A stretch of 64,000 nt of DNA, from assembly GCF_015477765.1 (NCBI RefSeq), contig NZ_JADLQQ010000001.1, positions 372,001 through 436,000 on the forward strand, in the 5' to 3' direction. The translations under genes were made by a program, and so were the position numbers. The DNA is from Nocardia transvalensis (GTDB lineage Bacteria; Actinomycetota; Actinomycetes; Mycobacteriales; Mycobacteriaceae). The notes beneath the pieces are model-generated. The model searched no databases. It saw only the letters and a program-made list of their open reading frames with translations, and had not been told where the DNA came from. This document shows positions 54,075 to 62,208 of this stretch, piece by piece; within the stretch, counting starts at the first letter, position 1; the number at the start of each line of letters is the position of its first letter.

Positions 54075-55253
54075 ATGACCGTGTATCCGAATCAGGGCGG
54101 GTGGCCGGGGCCGCCGCCGGGTCCGTATGGGGTACCGCCGAGGCACTACGGTCGTCGGCCGCGGTCCGGGCTGAACATCTTCGGCATGGTGGCGGTCGTC
54201 GTGCTCGCCTTGGCCGTGACCATCGGGCTGGTGGGCGCGCGCTTCGGATCCCACGAACTGGCTCCGGGCGGGCCGTCGGCACAGCTGCCGGGCAGTGTGC
54301 AATCGATCGACGCGCGAACCGCCCCGGCCGATCTGGCCGAGGCCGCGAAGAAGGTGGCGCCGGGCGTCGCGATCATCAACACCCGGCTCGGCCTGCGCAG
54401 CGGTGAAGGTGCCGGAACCGGGATCGTGATCACCCCGAACGGGGACGTCCTGACCAACAACCACGTGATCCAGGGCGCCACCGAGATCCAGGTGACCACC
54501 CTGAGCAACGGCCGGACGTACTCCGGTTCCGTGATCGGCTACGACCGCCAGGACGATCTGGCCGTCGTGCGCCTACAGGGCGCCTCCGGGCTGAAGACGG
54601 CACCGCTCGGCGATTCGGACGAGGTCGCGGTCGGCGATCCGATCGTGGGCGTCGGCAATGCCGGTGGCACCGGCACGCCGACCGCCGCGGCCGGACGGGT
54701 CACCGCCCTGAACCGCTCGATCACCGCCAGCGACGAATCCACGGGTTCCTCCGAGGAGCTGACGGGGTTGATCCAGGTGGCCGCCGACATCCAACCCGGC
54801 GATTCCGGCGGCCCGCTGGTGAACAGCTCCGGCGAGGTGATCGGCGTCAATACCGCGGCCTCGCAGGGCTTCCGGCTCGGCACCGGCGGCGGCGAAGGCT
54901 TCGCGATCCCGATCAACAAGGCGATCTCCATCGCCAAGCAGATCCAGGCCGGGCAAGCGTCGGATCGGGTGCATATCGGCCCGTCCGCCTTCCTCGGTGT
55001 CTCGGTCAGCGACACCAACGGTGCGGGCGCCCTGGTGCGCAATGTCGTGCGCGGCGGACCGGCCGATCAGCTGGGCCTGCTGCCGGGCATGGTCATCACC
55101 AGGATCGACGATCATGTCGTGGATTCCGCGACCGCCTTGGTCAACACCATGGATCTGTACCATCCTGGCGACACAGTCACCCTGACGGTGGCCGACCAGA
55201 CCGGCCAGACCCGAACGGCCCAGGTGAAACTCGGGAAGGGCCCGGTCGGCTGA
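54075..55253 (+). CDS. membrane-anchored trypsin-like serine protease with PDZ domain (HtrA/PepD type)
   Basis: A 392-residue S1C protease. A Pro/Gly-rich cytosolic N-terminus precedes one membrane helix (about 34-56, NIFGMVAVVVLALAVTIGLV), so the catalytic part is outside. The triad is His130 (LTNNHVIQ), Asp161 (RQDDLAVVRL) and Ser244 (QPGDSGGPLV). A PDZ domain (about 295-390) carries LGVSVSDTN, ADQLGLLPGMVITRIDDHVV and GDTVTLTVADQTG. The start is ATG 54075 behind AGGA; GTG 54072 is an alternative. The family degrades or refolds envelope proteins and often participates in envelope stress response. It stands alone, just downstream of the tandem repeats. Confidence 0.93.
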   Translation: MTVYPNQGGWPGPPPGPYGVPPRHYGRRPRSGLNIFGMVAVVVLALAVTIGLVGARFGSHELAPGGPSAQLPGSVQSIDARTAPADLAEAAKKVAPGVAIINTRLGLRSGEGAGTGIVITPNGDVLTNNHVIQGATEIQVTTLSNGRTYSGSVIGYDRQDDLAVVRLQGASGLKTAPLGDSDEVAVGDPIVGVGNAGGTGTPTAAAGRVTALNRSITASDESTGSSEELTGLIQVAADIQPGDSGGPLVNSSGEVIGVNTAASQGFRLGTGGGEGFAIPINKAISIAKQIQAGQASDRVHIGPSAFLGVSVSDTNGAGALVRNVVRGGPADQLGLLPGMVITRIDDHVVDSATALVNTMDLYHPGDTVTLTVADQTGQTRTAQVKLGKGPVG

Positions 55254-55266
55254 CGGTAGTTCACTC

Positions 55267-55392
55267 TCGGCGCGGCGGCGAGGCCCGGGAATCATGGTGC
55301 TGCGCACCGCCATATTCGACCTGTGGGTGCGGGAGTTTCTCACCGAGCACCCCTCGGGGACCGCGAACGAGATCGGCACCGGGGCTCGACCC
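55267..55392 (+). pseudogene. relic of a SAM-dependent O-methyltransferase (LCM family)
   Basis: A frame reading ARPGIMVLRTAIFDLW, then VREFLTEHPSGT and EIGTG matches the start of the SAM-binding core of leucine-carboxyl-methyltransferase-like proteins (usual form: VLRTAIFDxWVREFLxxHPxGTVVEIGTGLNTR). The match breaks off after EIGTG and the rest of the gene is missing; the DNA then becomes the 3' end of the convergent hydrolase gene. It has no start codon of its own with a ribosome site. Clearly a fragment. Confidence 0.7.
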
Positions 55393-55399
55393 CGTGGGG

Positions 55400-56368
55400 T
55401 TACCGGCTCGGCCTGTCGTTGTCGGATGTGGTGTTGCGCAAGTCGATTCGGTTGTCGCTGTTCGAAACCCGCTGAGCGCTCTCGTCGCTCGGCCCGGCAA
55501 CACGGAGGATTTCGCGCGCGACCACGTCGGGCTCGGTGAACATCACCAGATGACCCGAACGCGGCGCCTCGACCAGTCGGCCGTTCGGCAGCGCTTCGGC
55601 GGTGCGCCGGTGGGCGGCGATGATGGCCTGCCGGACGGTCTTGTCGAATCGCTGCGCCCCCGTGCCGGTGATGACGCTGACCTCGACGGAATCCAGGACG
55701 AGCGGATGCTCGCGCAGCCGCTGCAGTTCGGCGAGGAAGAGGTCCTGTTCGGCGATCAGGGCCCGCGCGGCACGCACGGTGAAGTCCTCGGCGCGATGGT
55801 CGGCGAGGACGTCGACGGGTTGCGCCGCGCCCGCCTTGCTGCCGAACGACCGGTACAGACCGATGCGTGCCAGCGCGGGCATGAGCAGGCGGGTCGTCGC
55901 GAATCGCGTTCGCGCCGAACGGGTGAAGTACAGCTCGCAATTCTCGTCGCTCTGATCCACCAGGACGAGCCCGCGGATCCGGGAGGGATCGGCCGCGGCG
56001 GCGACGCGGGCGATCGGTCCTCCCCAGCTGTGTCCGACCAGGACGAACGGTCCGGGCCCCAGCGCGCGCAGCACGGTGTCCAGGTCAGCGGCCATCCGGC
56101 CGAGCGTGCGGGGGTGCGCGGCGTCGTCACTGCGCCCGATCCCGGCCCGGTCGTAGACGGCGGTGCGCATCCGGCCGGCCACCAGCGGTTGTACGAGGCC
56201 CCAGATCGAACGCGAGAATCCCATGCCCGACTCGAATACGACGGTCGGCCCCTCACTCCCCTGCACCATGTAGTGCAGGCGGCGGCCGTCCTCGGCCACA
56301 GCGAACTCACTTGTCCCGAACGTATGTTCGCCGCGGCGTGCCGTCGTCGACTCGATCACTGCGCCCAA
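55400..56368 (-). CDS. alpha/beta hydrolase
   Basis: A 322-residue serine hydrolase of the alpha/beta fold: VVFESGMGFSRSIWG, YDRAGIGRSDD, nucleophile VLVGHSWGGPIAR, and a final APRSGHLVMFTEPDVV with the catalytic His. The Asp is expected in ITGTGAQRFD or nearby. There is no signal peptide. The family includes epoxide hydrolases, haloperoxidases and esterases; it could be any of these. It lies 40 bp downstream of dhaM on the same strand and may be in the same transcript. The polar 30-residue C-terminal tail is unusual. Confidence 0.87.
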   Translation of the reverse strand: MGAVIESTTARRGEHTFGTSEFAVAEDGRRLHYMVQGSEGPTVVFESGMGFSRSIWGLVQPLVAGRMRTAVYDRAGIGRSDDAAHPRTLGRMAADLDTVLRALGPGPFVLVGHSWGGPIARVAAAADPSRIRGLVLVDQSDENCELYFTRSARTRFATTRLLMPALARIGLYRSFGSKAGAAQPVDVLADHRAEDFTVRAARALIAEQDLFLAELQRLREHPLVLDSVEVSVITGTGAQRFDKTVRQAIIAAHRRTAEALPNGRLVEAPRSGHLVMFTEPDVVAREILRVAGPSDESAQRVSNSDNRIDLRNTTSDNDRPSR

Positions 56369-56407
56369 CCTGCCTTCTGCCGCGGCACTTCCGCGGCCTC
56401 GGACAAG

Positions 56408-58828
56408 TTACCGCGTGTTCGCCGAGCCGCCCCGTGCCGCCGCCAGCGCCCGGACCTCGGCCGCGGAGGCACAGGTCAGCGCCTGCGCCGCCCTCGCCCC
56501 GCAGTCGTCGCTCCGCAGTTCCCGCACCGCGGCCTTCACCTGCGCGACAGCGGGCGGGGCGACGCTCAGTTCGGTGACGCCCAGGCCGAGCAGCAGCGGT
56601 ACGGCGTCCGGGTCGGCGGCGAGTTCGCCGCAGACGGCCACGCGCCTACCGTCCGCGCCGCGACAGACCGACTCGATCAGGCGCAAGAGACCGGGGGCGA
56701 GCGGGTCGGCCAGGTCGGCGACGGAGGCGTTGCCGCGTTCGGCCGCCAGCGCGTATTGGGTCAGGTCGTTGGTGCCGATGCTGAAGAAGTCCACGTGCGG
56801 CGCGAAGGCGGATGTCGCGAGGGCGGTCGCGGGCACCTCGACCATGATTCCGAAGTCGAGTGAAATATGCTGCGGGACGACCTGTTCCAGCATCTCGCGC
56901 ACCGCACACACCTCGTCGACGGCGGTGACCATGGGAATCATGACGCCCACGGGGTGGTCGGCGGCGACGCGGGCGATGGCGCGCAGCTGATCGCGCAGCA
57001 GTTCCGGATTCCGCAAGGCCCGGCGAATGCCGCGCAGGCCGAGGAACGGATTGGCCTCCGTCGGCCCGGTGAGATACGGCAGGGGTTTGTCGCCGCCCAC
57101 ATCGAGAGTGCGGAAAACGACGTGGCGGCCGTCGAAGGCCTCCGCGATCTGCCTATACATCCATTCCTGTTCGTCCACCCGGGGCGGGCGATCGCGGTCG
57201 AGGAACAGGAATTCTGTGCGCACCAGCCCGGCGAGGTCGGCGCCACCGCGCATGGCGTCGGCCGCATCCACGACGCTTCCCACGTTCGCCCCGACCGCCA
57301 CCGTGATGCCATCGGGTGTGACGGCGGGTTGGTGCGCGACGGCCTCGGCGGCCCGGCGCCGCTCGCGTTGTTCGGCTGCGCGCGTGGTGAATTCGGAGAG
57401 GGTCGCGGGATCGGGTCCGATGACGAGTTGCCCCGTCGTGCCGTCGAGTACCAAGACGGTCCCCTCGACGATATCCGTCACCTGCGCCCCCGCACCGACG
57501 ACCGCGGGAATCCCCTTGGCGCGGGCGATAATCGAACTGTGCGCGGTGGGGCTGCCCGCCGCGAGCACGATCCCGGCGACGACCGACTCGTCCAGCCCGG
57601 CCATCTGCGCCGGGGTCAGATCTTCGGCGACGAGAACCCCTGGGCGACTTTCGATGTCGAGGCGCTGCCCGAGCAGTTCGGCCAAGACGTCGTCGCGGAC
57701 CGCTCGGATATCGGCGGCCCGGGCCCGCTGATATTCGTCGGACAGCTGCTCCCACGCCGCTGCGGCGCTGCCCATCACGTCGTGCCACGCCCGAGCCGCC
57801 GCCGCTCCCTCGTCGATACGCCGACGCACCTCACCGAGCAACTCCTCGTCCTCGAGAAGATACAGGTGAGCCTCGAAGATTCCCGCCTCTCCGGCCGCCC
57901 GTCCGATCCGCGCCCGCAAACGATCCCGCGCCGCGGTGAGAGCATCCTCCAGCCGATGCCATTCCTCGATCGGCGCCCCCGCCGGTCCACCGGGCAGCTC
58001 GTATGTCCCGGCCGCCGCATGCCAGACGGGCCCGATACCGATGCCGACAGACGCCGGAAACGGCCCCCGATCCCGGTGCTCGACCGACCGATCGCCGTCC
58101 GCCGCATCGTCCTCGTCGAACCTCCGCGCGGCCAGCGCGACAACCCGGTCGACCGCCTCCTGCGCGTCCGAACCCGTCGCGGTGACCTCGACCTCCTCCC
58201 CCGCCCGAACCCCCAGCCCCACAACCCTGCTCAGACTCCGCCCGGCCACCGGCCCGCTTTCGCCCGTCACATCACGCAACCACACCTGCGCCTCGAGCCC
58301 CCGCAGCGCACCGATCAACCGTGCCGCCGGCCGCGCATGCAGCCCATGCCGATTGCTCACCACGAAAACCGCCGAGACACTGTCCCCGCCCTGCTCGTCA
58401 TGGACCGGCACCGAGTCGGCGTCGGCGGTCGGACCGAGCTGAGTTTGTTTGGCCAGTAAGGCGTTTTCCGCTTCGGTGGCGGCCTCGGCGAGGTCTGCGC
58501 CGCCCGCGGCGGAGACGGCGGCGGCGAGCAGGCCCTCCACGAGCGGGGCCGCGCACAGCCGGACCCGGGGCGACGGGTCGAGGAGGTCGAGGGCGAGTTC
58601 GGCGGACAGGACGGCGCTGCCGAGGTCCATGAGGACCAGGACGCCGTCGCCGGAATCGGCGGCGGCGATGGCGTCGGCCACGGCGGCCGCGTCGGTGCCG
58701 AAGGTGTCCTCGTCGAGCCCGGCGGCGGTTTCGATGCGGACCGACCGATCGGGCAGCATCTCGGCGGCCAGGTCCACCGCGGCGCGAGCCAGCGAACGGC
58801 TGTGGGAGACAACGACTATGCCGATCAC
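56408..58828 (-). CDS. dhaM: PTS-dependent dihydroxyacetone kinase phosphotransferase DhaM with fused HPr and full-length EI
   Basis: Relay protein of 806 residues that carries phosphate from PEP to the ADP on DhaL. Domain order: EIIA-Dha (1-130; phospho-His9 in VVVSHSRS), HPr (150-235; RHGLHARPAA, His164), a full EI (about 258-806) with phospho-His430 in GSPTAHSSIIARAKGIPAV, PEP-binding FRTLDVGGDKPLPYL, DFFSIGTNDLTQYALAAER and VCGELAADPDAVPLLLGLG. In E. coli DhaM the EI part is only a truncated N-terminal domain; here the whole EI is present, so the unit can use PEP directly without a separate EI/HPr. GTG 58828 overlaps the dhaL stop (GTGA). Third gene of dhaKLM. Confidence 0.94.
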   Translation of the reverse strand: MIGIVVVSHSRSLARAAVDLAAEMLPDRSVRIETAAGLDEDTFGTDAAAVADAIAAADSGDGVLVLMDLGSAVLSAELALDLLDPSPRVRLCAAPLVEGLLAAAVSAAGGADLAEAATEAENALLAKQTQLGPTADADSVPVHDEQGGDSVSAVFVVSNRHGLHARPAARLIGALRGLEAQVWLRDVTGESGPVAGRSLSRVVGLGVRAGEEVEVTATGSDAQEAVDRVVALAARRFDEDDAADGDRSVEHRDRGPFPASVGIGIGPVWHAAAGTYELPGGPAGAPIEEWHRLEDALTAARDRLRARIGRAAGEAGIFEAHLYLLEDEELLGEVRRRIDEGAAAARAWHDVMGSAAAAWEQLSDEYQRARAADIRAVRDDVLAELLGQRLDIESRPGVLVAEDLTPAQMAGLDESVVAGIVLAAGSPTAHSSIIARAKGIPAVVGAGAQVTDIVEGTVLVLDGTTGQLVIGPDPATLSEFTTRAAEQRERRRAAEAVAHQPAVTPDGITVAVGANVGSVVDAADAMRGGADLAGLVRTEFLFLDRDRPPRVDEQEWMYRQIAEAFDGRHVVFRTLDVGGDKPLPYLTGPTEANPFLGLRGIRRALRNPELLRDQLRAIARVAADHPVGVMIPMVTAVDEVCAVREMLEQVVPQHISLDFGIMVEVPATALATSAFAPHVDFFSIGTNDLTQYALAAERGNASVADLADPLAPGLLRLIESVCRGADGRRVAVCGELAADPDAVPLLLGLGVTELSVAPPAVAQVKAAVRELRSDDCGARAAQALTCASAAEVRALAAARGGSANTR

Positions 58829-59445
58829 GGCACCGCCCGCCGGGCCGCGCGCACGAGCAGCGCGGCACTGGTGGCACCGGGATCCTGGTGGCCGATGCTG
58901 CGCCCGCCGAGGTAGGAGGCGCGGCCCTTGCGGGCCTGCATCGGGGTGGTGGCGTCGCGGCCCTGTTCGGCGGCGGCCAGCGCGGCATCCAGCGCCTGCG
59001 CGAATTCACTTCCGGCGGACAGGCCCTCGTCGAACGCGTCCGCCGCGGGCGCCAGGGCGTCGATCATGGTCTTGTCTCCCGCCTCGGCCTTACCCCGGGC
59101 TCTCACACCGTCGAGCCCGGCGCGAAAAGCCTTCGCGAAGGTTGCGGCGTCGACACCGTTCTCGCCGACAGCGGTGGCGAACCGGAGGAAGAAGGTGCCG
59201 TACAGCGGACCACTCGCGCCGCCCACCGTCCGAATCATCACCATCGCGGCCTGTTTCACGGTTTCCCCGGCGGGCCCGGATCCGGACGCGTCGAGAGCCG
59301 TGACGACAGCGGAGGTCCCGCGCCGCATATTGCTGCCGTGGTCGGCATCGCCGATGGCGGCGTCGAGTTCGGTGAGGGCATCGGTGTTCTCGTCGATCAA
59401 CGCGGCGAATTCCCGCAGCCAGCGGACCGGATCGAGTTCTGTCAC
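58825..59445 (-). CDS. dhaL: dihydroxyacetone kinase subunit DhaL
   Basis: ADP-binding subunit of the PTS-type dihydroxyacetone kinase; its bound ADP is rephosphorylated by DhaM and phosphorylates Dha held by DhaK. 206 residues from GTG 59445, placed 7 nt after GGGGAG; GTG 59451 is possible. The nucleotide/Mg motif DAAIGDADHGSNMRRG is intact, as are TVGGASGPLYG and a C-terminal GRASYLGGRSIGHQDPGA (DPGA end). Two bp separate it from the dhaK stop and it overlaps dhaM by 4 bp. Confidence 0.95.
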   Translation of the reverse strand: MTELDPVRWLREFAALIDENTDALTELDAAIGDADHGSNMRRGTSAVVTALDASGSGPAGETVKQAAMVMIRTVGGASGPLYGTFFLRFATAVGENGVDAATFAKAFRAGLDGVRARGKAEAGDKTMIDALAPAADAFDEGLSAGSEFAQALDAALAAAEQGRDATTPMQARKGRASYLGGRSIGHQDPGATSAALLVRAARRAVP

Positions 59446-59447
59446 AG

Positions 59448-60449
59448 TCACACTCCCCAGCGCAGGGCCGGTGTGCGCACCGGCGCATCCCACAGGTTCA
59501 GCAGATCATCATCGACCTTGGTCAGCGTCACCGAACAACCGGCCATCTCCAACGAGGTGATGTATGGGCCGACCAGCGAACGCGCCACCTCGATCCCGTG
59601 GCCCTGCAGGATGCGGGCCACCTCGTGATACATCACGTACAGCTCCAGCAGCGGCGTGCCGCCCATGCCGTTGACGAAACAGATCACCGCATCGCCCCGG
59701 CGGAACGGCAGATCCGCCAGAATCGGTTCCGCCAGCATCCGCGCGACCTCCCGCGCCGAGGCCAGCGGCACCCGCTCCCGGCCGGGCTCGCCGTGGATGC
59801 CGATACCGATCTCCATCTCACCCTCGCCCAGCGCGAAGGTGGGTTTCCCGGCGGCGGGCACGGTACACGACGTCAGGGCCATACCCATGCTGCGCGAGTT
59901 CGCATTCACCGCGCGGGCGACGTCGGCGACCGCGGCCAGCGGACGGCCCCGCTCGGCGGCGGCCCCGGCGATCTTCTCCACCACGACCGTGCCGCCCACA
60001 CCGCGCCGCCCGGCGGTGTAGAGGCTGTCCTGCACGGCCACATCGTCGTTCACCACCACCGACACCACCTCGGCGCCGGTTTCGGCCGCGGCCAGCTCGG
60101 CGGCCATCTCGAAGTTCATCACGTCGCCGGTGTAGTTCTTGACGATGTGCACCACCCCCGCTCCACCGTCGACAGCGGTGGTGGCGGCGAGAATCTGATC
60201 CGGCACCGGCGAGGTGAAAACCTCACCCGCACAGGCGGCATCGAGCATCCCCGGCCCCACGAACCCGCCGTGCAACGGTTCGTGCCCCGAACCGCCCCCG
60301 GAAACCAATCCCACCTTGCCCGCCACCGGTGCGTCCCCACGCAGGACGATGCGGTTCTTCGCGTCGACCCGCAGCTCCGGATGGGCGAGGGCCACCCCCG
60401 CCAGCGCCTCGGCCACCACCTCGGCCGGATCGTTGATCAACTTCTTCAT
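59448..60449 (-). CDS. dhaK: dihydroxyacetone kinase subunit DhaK
   Basis: Dihydroxyacetone-binding subunit, 333 residues. His219 in [11 protein letters not shown] forms the hemiaminal with the substrate; [12 protein letters not shown] (51-62), [13 protein letters not shown] and [12 protein letters not shown] are intact family motifs. It converts Dha to Dha-phosphate with DhaL and DhaM, feeding glycolysis from glycerol or Dha. It is first in the operon dhaK-dhaL-dhaM. No DhaS/DhaR regulator gene is in the window. Upstream (60450-60611) are a GC-rich leader and the hairpin at 60555-60582. Confidence 0.97.
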   Translation of the reverse strand: MKKLINDPAEVVAEALAGVALAHPELRVDAKNRIVLRGDAPVAGKVGLVSGGGSGHEPLHGGFVGPGMLDAACAGEVFTSPVPDQILAATTAVDGGAGVVHIVKNYTGDVMNFEMAAELAAAETGAEVVSVVVNDDVAVQDSLYTAGRRGVGGTVVVEKIAGAAAERGRPLAAVADVARAVNANSRSMGMALTSCTVPAAGKPTFALGEGEMEIGIGIHGEPGRERVPLASAREVARMLAEPILADLPFRRGDAVICFVNGMGGTPLLELYVMYHEVARILQGHGIEVARSLVGPYITSLEMAGCSVTLTKVDDDLLNLWDAPVRTPALRWGV

Positions 60450-60554
60450 CGCACCCTCCTGTCCGCTCCGCTACGAAGGCTGCCATCACCCTGCGGGTTC
60501 GGGTGCCGTTTTCGGCGCGGCCGCGCACGGATGGTCCGAGGGCAGCCGAACAAA

Positions 60555-60582
60555 GCGCCCGTCCTCCTGCCGGAGGACGGGC
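60555..60582. terminator. strong terminator hairpin downstream of the PhnB-like gene
   Basis: Perfect 12-bp inverted repeat CGCCCGTCCTCC / GGAGGACGGGCG with a TGCC tetraloop. It lies 30 bp beyond the PhnB-like stop on the minus strand and upstream of dhaK, so it insulates the two units. Confidence 0.8.
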
Positions 60583-60611
60583 GGCTCGAATATCGCTATG
60601 GTCAGGTGCTC

Positions 60612-61034
60612 TCACCGCTCGGCCGGTGTGTAGCCGATCATCCACGGTACCGAGTACTTGTCGGTCACCATGCCGAAGGCCTCGGCCCATTCGGTCTTGT
60701 CGAGGGGCATGGTGACGTCGCCGCCGGCCGAGAGGGCGGCGAAGAGGCGTTCGGCCTCCTCGCGGGATTCGACGTCCACGCTGACTGCATAGGCGGGGTT
60801 GGCGGTGTTCACCGTCTGGCCCGGCGGACAGTCGGAGGCCATCAGCATGTGCTCACCTCCCAGCGGGATGGCCACGTGGGCGATCAGATCCGCGGCCCCC
60901 TCGGGCAATCCGGCGCCGCCGCCCATCTCACTGAAGCGGACGAACTGCGCGTCGACTCCGAACACGGACTGGTAGAAGGTGAAAGCCTCCTCGGCGTTGC
61001 CATTGAACAGCAGGTACGGATTCACGGACTTCAT
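60612..61034 (-). CDS. PhnB-like VOC-superfamily protein
   Basis: A 140-residue protein of the PhnB/'3-demethylubiquinone-9 methyltransferase-like' VOC group: NPYLLFNGNAEEAFTFYQSVFG, then HVAIPLGGEHMLMASDCPPG, AVSVDVESREEAERLFAALS and DKTEWAEAFGMVTDKYSVPWMI. The WAEAFGMVTDKYGVxWM end is a hallmark. Function is not established for the group. It ends at a strong terminator and is divergent from the secreted hydrolase gene across 199 bp. Confidence 0.9.
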   Translation of the reverse strand: MKSVNPYLLFNGNAEEAFTFYQSVFGVDAQFVRFSEMGGGAGLPEGAADLIAHVAIPLGGEHMLMASDCPPGQTVNTANPAYAVSVDVESREEAERLFAALSAGGDVTMPLDKTEWAEAFGMVTDKYSVPWMIGYTPAER

Positions 61035-61233
61035 GAGTTACCCCTCTCACGCGATGGACTTCCGGAGCGATCGCGCACGCGACCGCCCCATTCTGCAGAC
61101 GGTACTCACGCTCGAAACTCATCGGTGGCCACCGCTGAAACGCTGTCGGTGTGCCGCCGCTCACGTAACGTCACGTCTCAGGCCGGTGAATCGTCTTCGG
61201 ATCGATGAACCATCCATTGATCACGGAGTGCCC

Positions 61234-62145
61234 ATGAGAACCCGCAACCGAGCCCGTCGACTCGCGATCGGCATCCTCGCCACACTGACGGTCCTGCTGC
61301 CGACCGCCGCGGCGAACGCGACCGACGACCCACCGGCGCCCGGCGAATCACGCTATGCCGATACCGCTCTCGCCCGGTTCCACTACACCGTCACCGGTAC
61401 GGGTTCCCCGGTCGTGCTCATAGCCGGCGGTGGGCTGTGGCAGTACTCGTGGCGCGAGGTGATTCCGGCGCTGGCTCGGCAACACACCGTCTACGCCGTC
61501 GACCTGCCCAGCCAGGGCTATACCGAACTGCGGCGTCCCGGCTTCGCCTTCGACCTGCCTGCCATGGCCGAGGCCATCGGCACCTTCCTCGACGCCGTCG
61601 GGCTCGATCGGGCGGCGATGGTCGGGCATTCGTGGGGCGGGGCATGGAGCCTGTATTTCGCCGAGCAACATCCCGAACGCGTGGAACGGCTGATCCTGCT
61701 GGACTCCCCCGGCCTCGATGCCGAAAAGGCGCCCAGCACACAGCTGTTCACCGCCCCGGTGCTCGGTGAACTCGCGACCGCGCTCGGCACACGCGAGATG
61801 TACGCCGACAGCATTCGCAGCACCTTCCACCACAAGGATCTGGTCACCGACGAACTCGTCGACCGTTATTGGGTGCCGTTCTCCCGCCCCGACAACCGCA
61901 GCGCCTTCCTCGCACTGTGGCGCCACCTCGACTTCGGGCTCACCGACGCCGGGCTCGGCCGGGTGACCGCGCCGACGCTGGTGCTGTGGGGCGAACAGGA
62001 CGAATGGCTTCCGGCGAGCCAGGCCACTCGGCTCGCGGCCCGCATCCCCGGTGCGAAGGCCACCGTGCTGCCCGGCTGCGGCCACACCGTGCACGAGGAC
62101 TGCCCCGGCGCGATGATCCCGCTGCTGGCGGATTTCCTCTCCTGA
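61234..62145 (+). CDS. secreted alpha/beta hydrolase
   Basis: A 303-residue hydrolase from ATG 61234 (GGAG 7 nt upstream; GTG 61228 is also possible). Residues 1-30 are a signal peptide (MRTRNRARRLAIGILATLTV, cleavage after AANA). The catalytic set is readable: VVLIAGGGLWQYSWREV, nucleophile VGHSWGGAWSLYF, Asp in WGEQDEWLP and His in GCGHTVHEDCPG. It resembles secreted lipases/haloalkane-dehalogenase-like proteins of the fold. It converges with fadD15 across a perfect 15-bp hairpin. Confidence 0.9.
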   Translation: MRTRNRARRLAIGILATLTVLLPTAAANATDDPPAPGESRYADTALARFHYTVTGTGSPVVLIAGGGLWQYSWREVIPALARQHTVYAVDLPSQGYTELRRPGFAFDLPAMAEAIGTFLDAVGLDRAAMVGHSWGGAWSLYFAEQHPERVERLILLDSPGLDAEKAPSTQLFTAPVLGELATALGTREMYADSIRSTFHHKDLVTDELVDRYWVPFSRPDNRSAFLALWRHLDFGLTDAGLGRVTAPTLVLWGEQDEWLPASQATRLAARIPGAKATVLPGCGHTVHEDCPGAMIPLLADFLS

Positions 62146-62148
62146 CGC

Positions 62149-62184
62149 CGACGGCCCACCCTCCACAAAGAGGGTGGGCCGTCG
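62149..62184. terminator. bidirectional terminator
   Basis: Perfect 15-bp inverted repeat CGACGGCCCACCCTC / GAGGGTGGGCCGTCG with a 6-nt CACAAA loop, between two convergent genes. The strongest hairpin I find in the window. Confidence 0.93.
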
Positions 62185-62208
62185 AATTCGGCTGGGCCGA
62201 AACGAGAT

